Assembly: GCA_008501735.1 (NCBI GenBank)
Contig: QQUF01000008.1
Span: 124,001-188,000, forward strand
Source: Calditrichota bacterium
Lineage (GTDB): Bacteria > CLD3
Direction: 5' to 3'
Length of the DNA stretch: 64,000 nt
Shown: in pieces, positions 26,394 to 36,600 of the stretch
Position numbering within the stretch: the stretch's first letter is position 1
Layout: the number at the start of each line of letters is the position of its first letter
The notes under the pieces: generated by a model
What the model was told of the DNA's origin: nothing
Database searches by the model: none
Seen by the model: only the letters and a program-made list of their open reading frames with translations
Made by a program: the position numbers and the translations under genes

Positions 26394-27425
26394 TTATTCA
26401 TTAAACATTAGAACAACTTTGCCGAGGCTTTCGCGATTTTCTAAAATTCTGTGGGCTTCTTTGACTTCGGTGAAAGGTAAGGTTTTGTGGATTACGGCTT
26501 TGAATTTCCCTTGCTCGAAGAATCGCATAATTTCAAAGAAATCACCTTTACTTCCCATTGTTGAGCCGAAGATTTGGTAATTTTTGATGAAAACGAAACG
26601 TAAGTCAAGTCCAACCTCAAAACCTGTTGTTGCACCACAAGTAACAAGTCTTCCCGAATTTTTCAGGCAACTCAAAGACTGTTTCCAAGTCGCTTGTCCA
26701 ACGTGTTCGACAACAACGTCAACGCCTTTTTTACCTGTAATTTCTCTGACTTGTTTTGCGAAACCTTCCGAATGGTTCACGACAAAATCTGCTCCGAGAT
26801 TTTTTGCAAGTTCGAGTTTGTCTTCGCTTCCACCTGTTGCGATAACTTTTGCTCCAAATGCTTTTGCGATTTGGATTGAAGCACTTCCGATTCCGCTTCC
26901 TGCTCCAAGAACAAGAACAGTTTCGTTTGGCTTAATTTTTACTTTTCTGACAAGCATTTCGTAACTCGTTTGAAAAACAAGTGGAATTGCGGCGGCTTCT
27001 TCAAAAGTCATTGAATCAGGGATTCGGATTAAGTTTTGTGGCAAAACACTTACAAATTCTGAGTCGAATCCGTCGCAGTGTTCTCCGCTAATTTGGTAAG
27101 ATTTGCAGTAGTGGTCTTTTCCTGTTAGACAAAATTCACAAGTTCCGCAAGAAATTCCAGATTGAATCAAGACTCTTTCACCTTTTGAAAACCCTTGCAC
27201 AAGTTCACCGACTTCTTCGATGATTCCGCTTCCGTCACAGCCTAAAATTCTTGGAAATGGAATCGGAAGTCCCGGCATTCCTTCTCTAACCCAAAGGTCA
27301 AGGTGATTAACGGAAGTCGCTTTCATCTTTATAAGAACTTTGTTTGCTTCAAGTTTTGGAACAGAAATTTTGTCGATTTTTAAAACGTCTAAACTTCCGT
27401 GTTCGTGGATTCTTACTGCTTTCAT
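26394..27425 (-). CDS. Zinc-type medium-chain alcohol dehydrogenase/quinone oxidoreductase
   Basis: A 343-residue medium-chain dehydrogenase. The N-terminal catalytic domain has LGCDGSGIIEEVG. The structural-zinc cysteines are in CGTCEFCLTGKDHYC. The Rossmann motif VLGAGSGIGSASIQIA is at about residues 172-187. The family reduces or oxidises alcohols, aldehydes or quinones with NAD(P)H; the substrate cannot be told from sequence. It stands alone, with a heptad tandem repeat directly before its start and a hairpin after its end. Confidence 0.88.
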   Translation of the reverse strand: MKAVRIHEHGSLDVLKIDKISVPKLEANKVLIKMKATSVNHLDLWVREGMPGLPIPFPRILGCDGSGIIEEVGELVQGFSKGERVLIQSGISCGTCEFCLTGKDHYCKSYQISGEHCDGFDSEFVSVLPQNLIRIPDSMTFEEAAAIPLVFQTSYEMLVRKVKIKPNETVLVLGAGSGIGSASIQIAKAFGAKVIATGGSEDKLELAKNLGADFVVNHSEGFAKQVREITGKKGVDVVVEHVGQATWKQSLSCLKNSGRLVTCGATTGFEVGLDLRFVFIKNYQIFGSTMGSKGDFFEIMRFFEQGKFKAVIHKTLPFTEVKEAHRILENRESLGKVVLMFNE

Positions 27426-27430
27426 CTTCT

Positions 27431-27462
27431 TAATGACTAATGTTTAATGATTAATGACTAAT
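27431..27462. repeat. Heptad tandem repeat before the dehydrogenase start codon
   Basis: On the minus strand, units ATTAGTC, ATTAATC, ATTAAAC, ATTAGTC and a partial ATTA lie within six bases of the ATG at 27425. It shares 17 of 20 bases with the copy before the helicase gene. Confidence 0.6.
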
Positions 27463-27464
27463 AA

Positions 27465-27485
27465 AAATTTCGCTTTGCGAAATTT
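27465..27485. repeat. 21-base palindrome with a GC-TTT-GC centre
   Basis: Arms AAATTTCGC and GCGAAATTT around TTT. The same GCTTTGC centre occurs in a hairpin inside the intergenic element after pdxA (about 46170-46186). It may be a short repeat family or a weak terminator for the 77-residue gene's opposite side. Confidence 0.45.
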
Positions 27486-27509
27486 AACTTCTGTCTTTTG
27501 ACTCCTCTT

Positions 27510-27743
27510 CTAAAGAACTTTTGGAGCTAAGCCGAGCCTTAAGGAATGACAAACAGTGATTGGAAAAAAGCCTCTGTCTGTTTCTAAAACTGCGTGTTTG
27601 TATTTAATTTGAGGGTTTGAAAAATTTAGGTGAAAATCTTTCACTCTTGCTTTATTTGGTTCGATTGGAATCCAAATTTCTTCTTTGGGTTCAGGGATTC
27701 GGTAAACAACTCCTGCAACAACTACAATTTCTTCTTGGCTCAT
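27510..27743 (-). CDS. Conserved-looking 77-residue hypothetical protein
   Basis: I start it at the ATG at 27743 (MSQEEIVVVAGVVYRIPEP); the 42 codons before that are A+T-rich and not protein-like. It is short, with a run of strands and a Pro/Glu-rich turn, then an amphipathic end (VCHSLRLGLAPKVL). I do not recognise it. It lies downstream of the big surface protein's terminator, so it has its own promoter. Confidence 0.5.
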   Translation of the reverse strand: MSQEEIVVVAGVVYRIPEPKEEIWIPIEPNKARVKDFHLNFSNPQIKYKHAVLETDRGFFPITVCHSLRLGLAPKVL

Positions 27744-27855
27744 TTTTATTTTAAACTTTAATTTTGTTATTCTAAAAAGGTATTTAATAACCACAATTTT
27801 AGTGATTTTTTTATTTCTTTCAAAGTCTAAAGAAAAAGTAAAATTCTTTAAAACA

Positions 27856-27889
27856 AAAAAGCCGAACAAGATTTCTTGTTCGGCTTTTT
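27856..27889. terminator. Strong bidirectional terminator after the repeat surface protein
   Basis: Stem AAGCCGAACAAGA paired perfectly with TCTTGTTCGGCTT, a loop of two to four bases, flanked by A-rich sequence on one side and T-rich on the other. It is an effective terminator for the minus-strand surface-protein gene, which stops at 27918. Confidence 0.9.
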
Positions 27890-27917
27890 AATGGTTACTC
27901 AAGGAGAGTAAATTTAA

Positions 27918-30900
27918 TTACTTAAGAAGGAGCATTCGTTTTGTATGTGAGAAGTTACCAGCATCAAGTCTGTAGAAATAAATTCCACTTGAAACTTGTG
28001 AGCCGACTTCATTCGTTCCGTCCCAACTAACTTTATAATTTCCAGTTGTAAAGTTTGCGTTCACAAGAGTTTTGACTGACTGACCAAGAACATTGTAAAC
28101 TGTGATTTTTACATTTGAAACTTCAGGAACTTTGAATTCAATAGTTGTTGTCGGGTTGAATGGATTTGGATAGTTGTTACTAAGTCCAAATGCAGTAGGA
28201 ATTTCAATTTCATTTTCAATTTCTTCAACACTTGTCGCAGCATTTAAGATGAAATCAACTCCCGGAGCAGCTAAGGCAGCACTTCCATTTAAATTAATTC
28301 CGGAAACAGTTCCTTCTTCAAGTTTGAATTTAGAAGCGTGAATTGTATAATCACCTGGAGCGATGTTTTCAATTCCATAGTTTCCATTTTCATCTGTAAG
28401 AGAAAATCCAAGAACTTGGCCGTTTGAATCAACTGCATAAACAAAAGCATCTTTTACATTTACGAAGTTGTCAGCACCTGTTCCATCGTCAGCTTTTACA
28501 TTTCCATTAACTTCACAGAAAGAGCCATTTGAAACAGTAGGCATATCAATGTCAATTCCACTAACAGCACCGTTTACAGTAACAAGAGTTGCATTTTGCC
28601 AGTTTTGAACATTTGAGTAAAATGTTGGAACAAATCCACCTGCGTGTGACCAAACAATGTAGTCATCTGAGTCTAAATTAGGAACTTGGTAAACACCATT
28701 TTGGTCAGTGATTGCAGTTACTAATTTTGTTGGGTCATCTAATTCACTAGAAGAAATAATTATCACTAATGCATTAGGAATTGGATTTCCACTTTCATCA
28801 AAAATTGTTCCGTTAATTGCATTGCTGTTTGGAGTCAATGCATCAAGTGTAAAATCAATCCCAGATAAGTTGTTCATAACTGGAGAAATTGTGATTAAGT
28901 CTGCACTAAAGAAATCATTTTTGTTGTCGTAGTATTCAGGGTAAAATCCAGGTGCAAAACAGCCAACTTTGAAAGAGACACCTTTTGGAACTTGCATTGA
29001 ATAGTTACCATTTTGGTCTGTTGTTGCGAAAATTGAGTCAATCCAAACTCCGTTTGCAGGAAGTAAGAAGATTGAAGCATTTGAAAGTGGTGCAACAGGT
29101 AAACCAAGTGAATCTACATTAAAAACAGTTCCGCTCATTGTCGCATAACCTGTTGGAACATTTCCACCTGTGAAAGTGAAATCAATTCCAGTTAGCTGAG
29201 TGTAACCAAAGACTGTTCCAAGAGTAATTACATCGGCATTTGCTGCTGTTGCTGAATTGTCGTACCAAATTTCTTCAATAAAAGTACTTCCTTGAACAAT
29301 TGCAGTTGCTCTTACAACGTAATTCCCTGGAGGAAGTCCGTCAATTGTGTAAGGTCCGATTGAAGTAGGAATTGTGAAAATTAATCCTGTATTTCCATTT
29401 CCAGTTGAATCTGCAACTTGGAAAACATCAATTATTACTTGTCCAGCAACTCCATTCGAGAAGTTAACAACTCCTGAAATTGAATTACCAACTGGAGGGT
29501 TAATTGAACCAGAGAAATCGAAATTAATTCCGCTCGCAGTTTGATTTGGAGCTAAGTTAACAGCAGTTGCTTGATTTGGGTCTGAAACGTGGTCCCAATA
29601 TTGAATATTACCTGAGTTGTCATAAGCGAGAACAAGGTAACTACCAGCTGAAGGAAGTCCAATTGTGTAATTTCCGTTCGCATCAGTAACACCTCCTACA
29701 AGAGGAAGAATTGGTGAATTAGGCATTGCTTCAACGTAAGCATTTGCAACAGGAATTGTATCCCCAAGTGCATTTATTGAAGAAACGGTTCCTGTAATCC
29801 AAGCAACATCAGTTGGAGGAGGTGGATTACTCAAATCAAAATCAAAATCAATTCCAGTTACGTTAGGATTTGCAGGTGAAGTAAAAACAGGAGTTGCTTG
29901 AGTTGGATCACTTACGTGGTCCCAATACTGAACAACCTGAATTCCAAAACCTAACTCTGCACTAACAATATAGCTTCCTTGAGATTGTGGAATTGGAATA
30001 GTATAGTTTCCATTTGCATCACTCATTGTTGTAAAAACCCAACCGAAATCATCTTGAGCTGTTACCATTTTTCCTGAAAGAGGAATAGACCCTGAAGCAG
30101 TTGTTGAATCAATCATTGAAACTGTTCCACTAATTGAAGAAAGAGCAGGAGGGTTATTGTTTGTAAAATCAAAATTAACACCTGACATTCCTTGTCCTGG
30201 AGCAATCGGAATAGGAGTTGCTTGAGTCATATCATTTACGTGATCCCAATACTGTACAGCTCCTTGAGTTCCTGTTCCGTTCAAGAATGCACCAACAATG
30301 AAAACATCTGGGAAAGAAACTGTAATTGAGTAATCTCCATTTGCATCTGTAATTGCATTAAAAGAAATACCCATTGGAGTTGAAGGAAATGCTTCAACGT
30401 AAACATTTGGTGCCGGAACAACAATTCCTGAGGCACTAATTTGAGTTACAGTTCCACTAATAACCATTCCAGTTGGTGGAGGATTATTTGTAAAATCAAA
30501 ATTAATATTACTTAATATTGTATTTTGGTTAATTGTCAAAATCGTTGCTTGTGATTCTGTGCCAACGTGATCCCACCACTGAGTTACTCCAGCAAATCCG
30601 TAAGAACAGTAAACTTTGTAATTTCCAACCGTTCCAATTGGTAAAGAATAATTTCCTTGTGCATCGGAAACAGCACTGAAAATCGCAACACCGTTTACAT
30701 CTTCTGCAACAACAAAAGCACCGTCAACAGGGAAAATTCCTCCGCCAGCCATTGCTGTAACTGTTCCGTTAATCCAACCTGGAACAGGAGGTGGAGGATT
30801 TGCAGAAATATCAAAATCAATTCCTGAAGTTGTGTTACCTTGAGTTACAGTAACAGGAGTTGCTAAATTTACGTCTGTTACGTGGTCCCAATATTGAATG

Positions 30901-32459
30901 AAAGGAAGTGGGTTTCCAAAAATATTAATTTCTGCGTAAACTGTATAATCGCCAACTTGTGGAACACCGATTGTGTAGTTTCCGTTTGCGTCAGAAATTG
31001 CTGAAAATATTGGCAAAATCGGAGAGTTTGGCATTGCCCAAACATTCGCACCTTGGAAAGGTACAAAACCTCCAGGACTTGTTGAATCTGCCAAAGAAAC
31101 TGTTCCACTAATCCAAGCAACATCATTTGGGTTAGTGGTTGAATCAAAGTAAAAATCAATTCCTGAGGTAGTTTGATTTTGTGAAGTCTGTACCGGAGTT
31201 GCTTGATTTGCAATTGTAACATTATCCCAATAAAGAGTTTCCAATGTTCCTGCTGATGTAAAAGCTTCTGCTGAAACAATGTAAGAACCAACTTGTGGAA
31301 CACCAATTGTGTAATTTCCCATTTGGTCAGTAATTCCTGTAATTACTGTATTTGCATTTGTAACTGTAACCATTGCAAAAGGAACCGGAACAGGTAAACC
31401 AATTGGTGAATTTATTTCAAAAACATTTCCGCTAATCCAAGCAACATCATTTGGAGGATTAAAGGTATCGAAATCAAAATCAATTCCTGAATTTGTTTGT
31501 CCAACAACAACGTCAATTGGAGTTGCCAAATTTGGGTCGCTTACGTGGTCCCAAAATTGAACTACACCAAAAGTCCCACCTGTTGAATCTAAGTAAGCCG
31601 CAACATTGTAACCCGTTGAAGGAATAACATCGAAAGAATAATTTCCATTTTGGTCAGTGTAAGTAACTTGAGGAATAAGAATTGGAAATGGCGGAATTGC
31701 CTCAACAGCGATTCCCGGTAAAGGATTTGAATTTCCTGTAACAGGGTCAGTAAATGTAACTGTTCCTGAAATTGTTCCCAATTGAGTTATAGAGTTTCCA
31801 AAGTCAAAATCAATTCCCGAAACCGTTTGGTTTTGAGAAACTTGAACTGGCGTTGCTGAATTAACGTTATAAACGTGATCCCAAAATTGCATTTCACCTG
31901 TAATTGCATCCATTGCCATAACTGTGTAAGTATCTACGAAGGGAAGACCAAGTGTGTAGTTTCCATTTGCATCTGAAACAGTTGTAATCATAGGTTGTGT
32001 CGAAGGATTATTCGGCATTGCTTGAATCATTGCTCCAGGAGAAGGAATTGCAACTCCATTTGGATCAATGTAAGAAGTAGTTCCTGTAATCCAAGCCACA
32101 TCAATAGGAGGTGGAGGATTATTTGTTGCTGTTAAAGGAATGTCAAGAGTTGTGTTTCCAGCAACTTGAACAGTAATAAAACTTGGTTGGTAACCTAAAG
32201 CACTTACATCGCCCAGATAAATACCATTATTGACTTGAGCTGAATAAAATCCTTGTGCATCTGTTGTAGTAAAAACAGAATCTACTCCAACGATATTCCC
32301 ACTAACGAAAAGTAGTGAAGCGTTTGCGATTCCGACTCCCGTAGAATCATCAGAAACGGTTCCGCTTAATGTTGCCGCTTCAAGTTCGACTGCTCCAAAG
32401 AGTAAACCTCCAAGTAACAGTGAGTAGAAGGGCTTAAATTTTTTTAATCTGAAATCCAT
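27918..32459 (-). CDS. Large secreted protein of 13 carboxypeptidase-regulatory-like modules with a T9SS-type C-terminal sorting domain
   Basis: About 1513 residues, starting at the ATG at 32459. AGGAGG precedes this ATG by ten bases and it opens a signal peptide (MDFRLKKFKPFYSLLLGG). There follow about 13 modules of 95 to 120 residues, each with SGTV at the start, DANGNY in the middle and, in most of them, WDHV, QATPV and SGIDFDF at the end. Linkers are Asn/Pro-rich. This is the CarboxypepD_reg beta-sandwich type. The C-terminus (NYPNPFNPTTTIEF to KRMLLLK) is the sorting domain of type IX-secreted proteins, so it is probably a surface or released adhesin-like protein. Confidence 0.88.
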   Translation of the reverse strand: MDFRLKKFKPFYSLLLGGLLFGAVELEAATLSGTVSDDSTGVGIANASLLFVSGNIVGVDSVFTTTDAQGFYSAQVNNGIYLGDVSALGYQPSFITVQVAGNTTLDIPLTATNNPPPPIDVAWITGTTSYIDPNGVAIPSPGAMIQAMPNNPSTQPMITTVSDANGNYTLGLPFVDTYTVMAMDAITGEMQFWDHVYNVNSATPVQVSQNQTVSGIDFDFGNSITQLGTISGTVTFTDPVTGNSNPLPGIAVEAIPPFPILIPQVTYTDQNGNYSFDVIPSTGYNVAAYLDSTGGTFGVVQFWDHVSDPNLATPIDVVVGQTNSGIDFDFDTFNPPNDVAWISGNVFEINSPIGLPVPVPFAMVTVTNANTVITGITDQMGNYTIGVPQVGSYIVSAEAFTSAGTLETLYWDNVTIANQATPVQTSQNQTTSGIDFYFDSTTNPNDVAWISGTVSLADSTSPGGFVPFQGANVWAMPNSPILPIFSAISDANGNYTIGVPQVGDYTVYAEINIFGNPLPFIQYWDHVTDVNLATPVTVTQGNTTSGIDFDISANPPPPVPGWINGTVTAMAGGGIFPVDGAFVVAEDVNGVAIFSAVSDAQGNYSLPIGTVGNYKVYCSYGFAGVTQWWDHVGTESQATILTINQNTILSNINFDFTNNPPPTGMVISGTVTQISASGIVVPAPNVYVEAFPSTPMGISFNAITDANGDYSITVSFPDVFIVGAFLNGTGTQGAVQYWDHVNDMTQATPIPIAPGQGMSGVNFDFTNNNPPALSSISGTVSMIDSTTASGSIPLSGKMVTAQDDFGWVFTTMSDANGNYTIPIPQSQGSYIVSAELGFGIQVVQYWDHVSDPTQATPVFTSPANPNVTGIDFDFDLSNPPPPTDVAWITGTVSSINALGDTIPVANAYVEAMPNSPILPLVGGVTDANGNYTIGLPSAGSYLVLAYDNSGNIQYWDHVSDPNQATAVNLAPNQTASGINFDFSGSINPPVGNSISGVVNFSNGVAGQVIIDVFQVADSTGNGNTGLIFTIPTSIGPYTIDGLPPGNYVVRATAIVQGSTFIEEIWYDNSATAANADVITLGTVFGYTQLTGIDFTFTGGNVPTGYATMSGTVFNVDSLGLPVAPLSNASIFLLPANGVWIDSIFATTDQNGNYSMQVPKGVSFKVGCFAPGFYPEYYDNKNDFFSADLITISPVMNNLSGIDFTLDALTPNSNAINGTIFDESGNPIPNALVIIISSSELDDPTKLVTAITDQNGVYQVPNLDSDDYIVWSHAGGFVPTFYSNVQNWQNATLVTVNGAVSGIDIDMPTVSNGSFCEVNGNVKADDGTGADNFVNVKDAFVYAVDSNGQVLGFSLTDENGNYGIENIAPGDYTIHASKFKLEEGTVSGINLNGSAALAAPGVDFILNAATSVEEIENEIEIPTAFGLSNNYPNPFNPTTTIEFKVPEVSNVKITVYNVLGQSVKTLVNANFTTGNYKVSWDGTNEVGSQVSSGIYFYRLDAGNFSHTKRMLLLK

Positions 32460-32507
32460 TTTAGAATTTCCTCCTGAGTTTATTTTAAAAACTTTTAGAC
32501 TTTTCAA

Positions 32508-32873
32508 AACTTTGGTAAAATTTTACTTGCTCAGAACTCCTGCAAGTTGTGTGCCAAATTCAAAATTGCTAAATCCTGTCTTCTTTGAGTGAAATTAAAA
32601 TTTAAAATTGTAAATTATTTTTACGATTTTATCAAATTAAGTATAACTTTTTTATTTTCAATTATTTTCGTGAAAAGTAAATTTATTTTACGTTTTATAA
32701 AATTTATGATTAACCAATAATTAACAATTGTTTATCAATTGTTAATTATTGTTACATATTATAAGCATCTACATTAAACAAACTTGTCATTTGCAAAAAG
32801 TGATCATTTAGCATTATTTTAGACAGGTAATTCTGTCAAGGTTATCAACCATCTAAATAACTTAAGAAATTTT
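32508..32873. other. 366-base divergent intergenic region
   Basis: Between the surface-protein gene (minus) and the MmcQ-like gene (plus). It is extremely A+T rich with no coding frame. Apart from the 37-base palindrome at 32715-32751, I see no repeat or RNA structure. Promoters for both genes must be here. Confidence 0.55.
32715..32751. repeat. Perfect 16-base-arm inverted repeat
   Basis: Left arm CAATAATTAACAATTG at 32715-32730, loop TTTAT, right arm its exact reverse complement at 32736-32751. It lies 123 bases before the MmcQ-like ATG. It could be an operator, a terminator for a short upstream transcript or a cruciform-forming site. Confidence 0.6.
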
Positions 32874-33230
32874 ATGACTTTAGAAAAAATCAAAAATTAT
32901 TTATTAGTTCAAAAAAGCTCAACTTTAGAATTCCCTTTCGGTGAAGAAGTTATGGTCTTCAAAGTAATGAACAGAATGTTCGCTTTACTTTCGTGGCAAA
33001 AAAGCCCTTTAAGCTTGAATTTAAAATGCGACCCTGACGAAGCAATCGTCTTGCGAGAAGTTTTTGAAGCGGTAATTCCCGGCTACCACCAAAACAAAAA
33101 ACATTGGAACACAATAATTTTAGACGGAAGCATTCCCGAAAAGCAAATCTTTGAAATGGTTGACAATTCTTACGAACTAGTTGTAAAAGGATTGAAAAAA
33201 GCCGACAGGGAAAAATTAAAAGACGCTTAA
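32874..33230 (+). CDS. MmcQ/YjbR family protein
   Basis: A 118-residue protein with the MmcQ/YjbR double-stranded-DNA-binding-like fold: the TLEFPFGEEVMVFKVMNRMFAL start, the SLNLKCDPDEA strand, GYHQNKKHWNTIIL and an amphipathic C-terminal helix (ELVVKGLKKADREKL). The length is typical. The biological role of the family is poorly known. It lies 15 bases before the SUI1-like gene, in one transcript. Confidence 0.88.
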   Translation: MTLEKIKNYLLVQKSSTLEFPFGEEVMVFKVMNRMFALLSWQKSPLSLNLKCDPDEAIVLREVFEAVIPGYHQNKKHWNTIILDGSIPEKQIFEMVDNSYELVVKGLKKADREKLKDA

Positions 33231-33245
33231 AATTTTGGAGAAAAA

Positions 33246-33584
33246 ATGTCAAACTTTAGAAAAAGTAATTCAAAATTAGTTTACTCAACCGATACGGGAA
33301 GAGTGAGCGAAACTGAAAACCAAAATCAACAAACTAAAAAAGGCGACGGAATCGTCCGAGTCAAACGTGAAGTCAAGGGACGAAAGGGAAAGCCTGTTAC
33401 AACAATTCACGGAATCGAAGCTGACAACGATACTTTGAAAGAAATTGCTTCAAAGTTAAAAAGAAAATGTGGAGTTGGTGGTTCACTCAAAAACGGAGTA
33501 ATCGAAATTCAAGGAGACAAAAGAGACACAATAATTCCTGAGCTCGAAAAAGAAGGCTTTAAAGTAAAAAGAGCTGGAGGTTAG
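33246..33584 (+). CDS. yciH: SUI1/YciH-family translation initiation factor-like protein
   Basis: A 112-residue protein with the SUI1/eIF1 fold: VRVKREVKGRKGKPVTTIHG, KRKCGVGGSLKNGVIEIQG and a C-terminal GFKVKRAGG. Bacterial YciH relatives are thought to influence start-site fidelity, but their role is not settled. A hairpin repeat (copy 2 of the REP-like family) begins six bases after its stop. Confidence 0.9.
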   Translation: MSNFRKSNSKLVYSTDTGRVSETENQNQQTKKGDGIVRVKREVKGRKGKPVTTIHGIEADNDTLKEIASKLKRKCGVGGSLKNGVIEIQGDKRDTIIPELEKEGFKVKRAGG

Positions 33585-33589
33585 AAGAT

Positions 33590-33646
33590 AGGATTGCGGA
33601 CTTTAGTACGTTAATTAACTTAAAACCGACTAAAGTCCGCAATCCT
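33590..33646. repeat. REP-like intergenic hairpin, copy 2 (also between convergent gene ends)
   Basis: Arms AGGATTGCGGACTTTAGT and ACTAAAGTCCGCAATCCT pair over 18 bases without mismatch; the loop is about 21 bases. Compared with copy 1 at 26291-26347, one C:G pair is reversed to G:C on both arms. It sits between converging stops (33584 and 33649), so it may also end transcription. Confidence 0.75.
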
Positions 33647-33648
33647 TT

Positions 33649-36600
33649 CTAATCTTTCCCGATTCCCAAATCTTTGACAATGTTGTGAAGTTGAGGTCTT
33701 GCAATTTGGGCTTCTTCGGCGGTTTTTGCAATATTGAAGTTATGCTTTTTGAGGAGTCTTCCGAAAAAATCTTTTTGTAAACTGTTAGCAAAGTCTTTTT
33801 GAATAGCCTTCACATCGCTGTAAGTCCTAAGTTTTGAAGCGTCAACTTCATTTGAAACGTCCAACTGAACTCCTGTTCCTTTTGCACGAACAAGTTTTTT
33901 TGGTACGTTTTTCACGTCTAAAATTCCATTCGGTGCAAAAATTGACCACTGTTCCAAAAAGTTCTCAAGCTCGCGAATATTTCCTTCCCAATTCGCATTT
34001 GTGAGTTGTTCCAAAGCCTCTTGTGTGATTTCAAGTTTGGGTAATTCGTGTTCTTTTTTGAACTGTTCTAAAAAGTGCTTTACCAAAAGAGGAATGTCTT
34101 CTCGCCTTTCAGAAAGTGGCGGAAGCGAAATCTCTGCAATATTCAACCTGTAAAATAAATCTTGTCTGAAATCGCCTTTTTTAACTGCTTCAGTTAAATT
34201 TCTGTGAGTTGCAGCAATGATTCTAACATTCACTTCGATTTCTTTGTCGCCGCCAAGTCTGTAAAATTTCTTTTCTTGAATTAGCCGTAAAATTTTTGCT
34301 TGAGTCGAAAGTGGCATATCGCCGATTTCATCAAGAAAAATTGCACCTCCATCAGCTTGCTCGAATTTCCCTTTTCGTCTTTCGGTCGCTCCAGTAAAAG
34401 CTCCTCTTTCGTAACCGAAAAGTTCACTTTCAAGCAAATTTTCGGGCAAAGCAGCACAGTTCAAAATCACAAGCGGTTTTTTACTTCGTTTGCTGTTGTA
34501 GTGAATTGCTTTTGCAACAAGTTCTTTCCCTGTTCCTGTCGCTCCGGTAATCATTACGGTTACATTTCTTTGAGTCAAAATTTCGATTTTCTCGTAAACC
34601 TCAAGCATTTTTGGAGACTTACCAATCATTTGTCCAAATTTGAAACGGGTTTTAATTTGTTGTTTCAAAGTTCGGTTTTCAGTTTCCAAAAGTGAGTAAA
34701 GTCTGGCATTTTCGATTCCAATTGCAGCTTGAGAAGCTAGTGCTTCCATAATTTTTAGCTGTGATTCTTGAAGCAAGTTCGCAGAAAATTTCGAATCAAC
34801 GTAAATCACTCCGAAAACCGAATTCTTGAGTTTGAGCGGAACACAAAGAATCACTTTTAAGTCAAGGTCAAGAATGCTTCCTTGCTTCGAAAGAATGTCG
34901 TCTTTCGGAATGTTGTCGGCGAAAACAGAGCTTCCTGTTTTGAAAACTTGGTTAACAGTCGAAAAGCTAATTTCAAGACTTTCTTCCGTCAAATCTTCTC
35001 TGTTAAAATTTCTTGCAGTCTCAAATTCAAGTTCGCCTTGCTCGTTTTTTAGCATCAAAAAACCACGCTCAGCTTGTGTTGTTTCAAGAGTTTTGTCAAC
35101 AATCAAAGCCAAAAGTTCTTCGAGATTTTTCGTTGAATTTATCGCAGAAATTACCTCAAGCAAGTTCTCAAGGTTTGAAGTAACAAGATTGTTTTTGGCG
35201 GTTTCAGGTTTTTGTGAAGCCATTTTTTCGTTCACTAAATTTTGTGTTTGAGCGTTGTTAAAGACTTTGGCAAGTTCGAGCAACTTTTCCGCAGTTTCGC
35301 TTAACTTTTCCTTTTGATTTGTAACTCCAAAAACCTCAAAAAGCAAAGAGTAAATTTCAAACTCGTAAGTTTTGTAACCAAGAACTCGGTTTTCTTCCAA
35401 AGCAAATTGAAGATTTTCCAAAGCCAATTTGTAGTTCCGCTCCTGAAAGTAAAGAACCGAGTAAGCAAGCAAAGCCTCAATCTGAATTTCACGATTTTTT
35501 AATGAAATCCCGAATTGGTAAACTTTGTCAACAGACTTCACGTTTCGGTTCGTTTTCGCAAGTTCACAAATCGCAAAAGCCTCAAGAGTTCTGTTTTGGA
35601 GCCGAACCGAATTTTCAAGAACTTCCGTAAAAATCTGATTTTTTTCAGAAGGTTCAACAACTTTTCCAAGCAAAAATTTTAGCTGATTTTTTTCAAGACT
35701 TTCCACCGAGTTTTCTCTCAAAGCCTTTTTGCAAAATTCCTCAACCTCACTTCTTTTTCCCTCAAAAAACAATTTTTGTGCTTTAAGCGAAGTGAAGTAA
35801 AGTTTCTCCTCGGGAGTAATCGAAGTTTTTTGGGAAATTAAGTCCGTTTTGGAAATTGCTTTTTCAACCTCGTCAAAGTTCCCAAGATTCAAATTCAACT
35901 TTCCTTTTGCAATCCAAACTCGAATCAAAATGTCATTTCGTTTTAACTTCTCAGCAAGCCTGAAAGACTTTTCATAATTCGTAAAAATCTCTTGGTAGTC
36001 AGTCGAAAACTCGCCCAAAACTTCTGCTTTATTCAGCAAAGTAACGGCTTGGAAGTAACTGTTTTTCAATTCTTTGGCGAGAGTTAAAGCCTTGTCGTAA
36101 CACTCCAAAACTTTCGTGTAATTATTTCTTTTTAAGTAAACCGCTCCAAGATTGTTCAGGACAAGCATTTGACCTGCTTTGAAAGAGATTTGCTCGTAAA
36201 TCTCGGAAGCCTTTTCAAAAAAAGTTTCAGCTTTGGCGAGGTCATTCAGCTTGACGTAAATTCCTGCGATGTCAGTTGAAATTCCTCCGATTTGTTTTTC
36301 TTCCCCAATTTCTTCGGCAACTTCGAGAAGTGAAAAGTAAGTTTCGAGTGCTTTCTCCGTTTCTCCAAGTTCGTTTTGCATCATCGCAACGTATTTTTGC
36401 AAAAGAACTTTCACGAAAGAGACACCTTTTGACTCGGAAAACTGCTGAATGTTTTCAATCCAATTTGAAGGAATTGAACTGTTTTTCCCTTGAGTTTTTT
36501 CAGACCAATTTTGGACAGTTTCAATGACAATTTTGGGTTCAAGAAGTTCAAGAGTTTCAAGAGCCGTTTCGTAAATCCGAATTGACGAGTCAAAAAATCG

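Noticed and set aside
27744-27869. An upstream extension of the 77-residue protein
   Set aside because: The extra 42 codons are Phe/Lys/Ile-rich with no family-like sequence, so the later ATG at 27743 is preferred.
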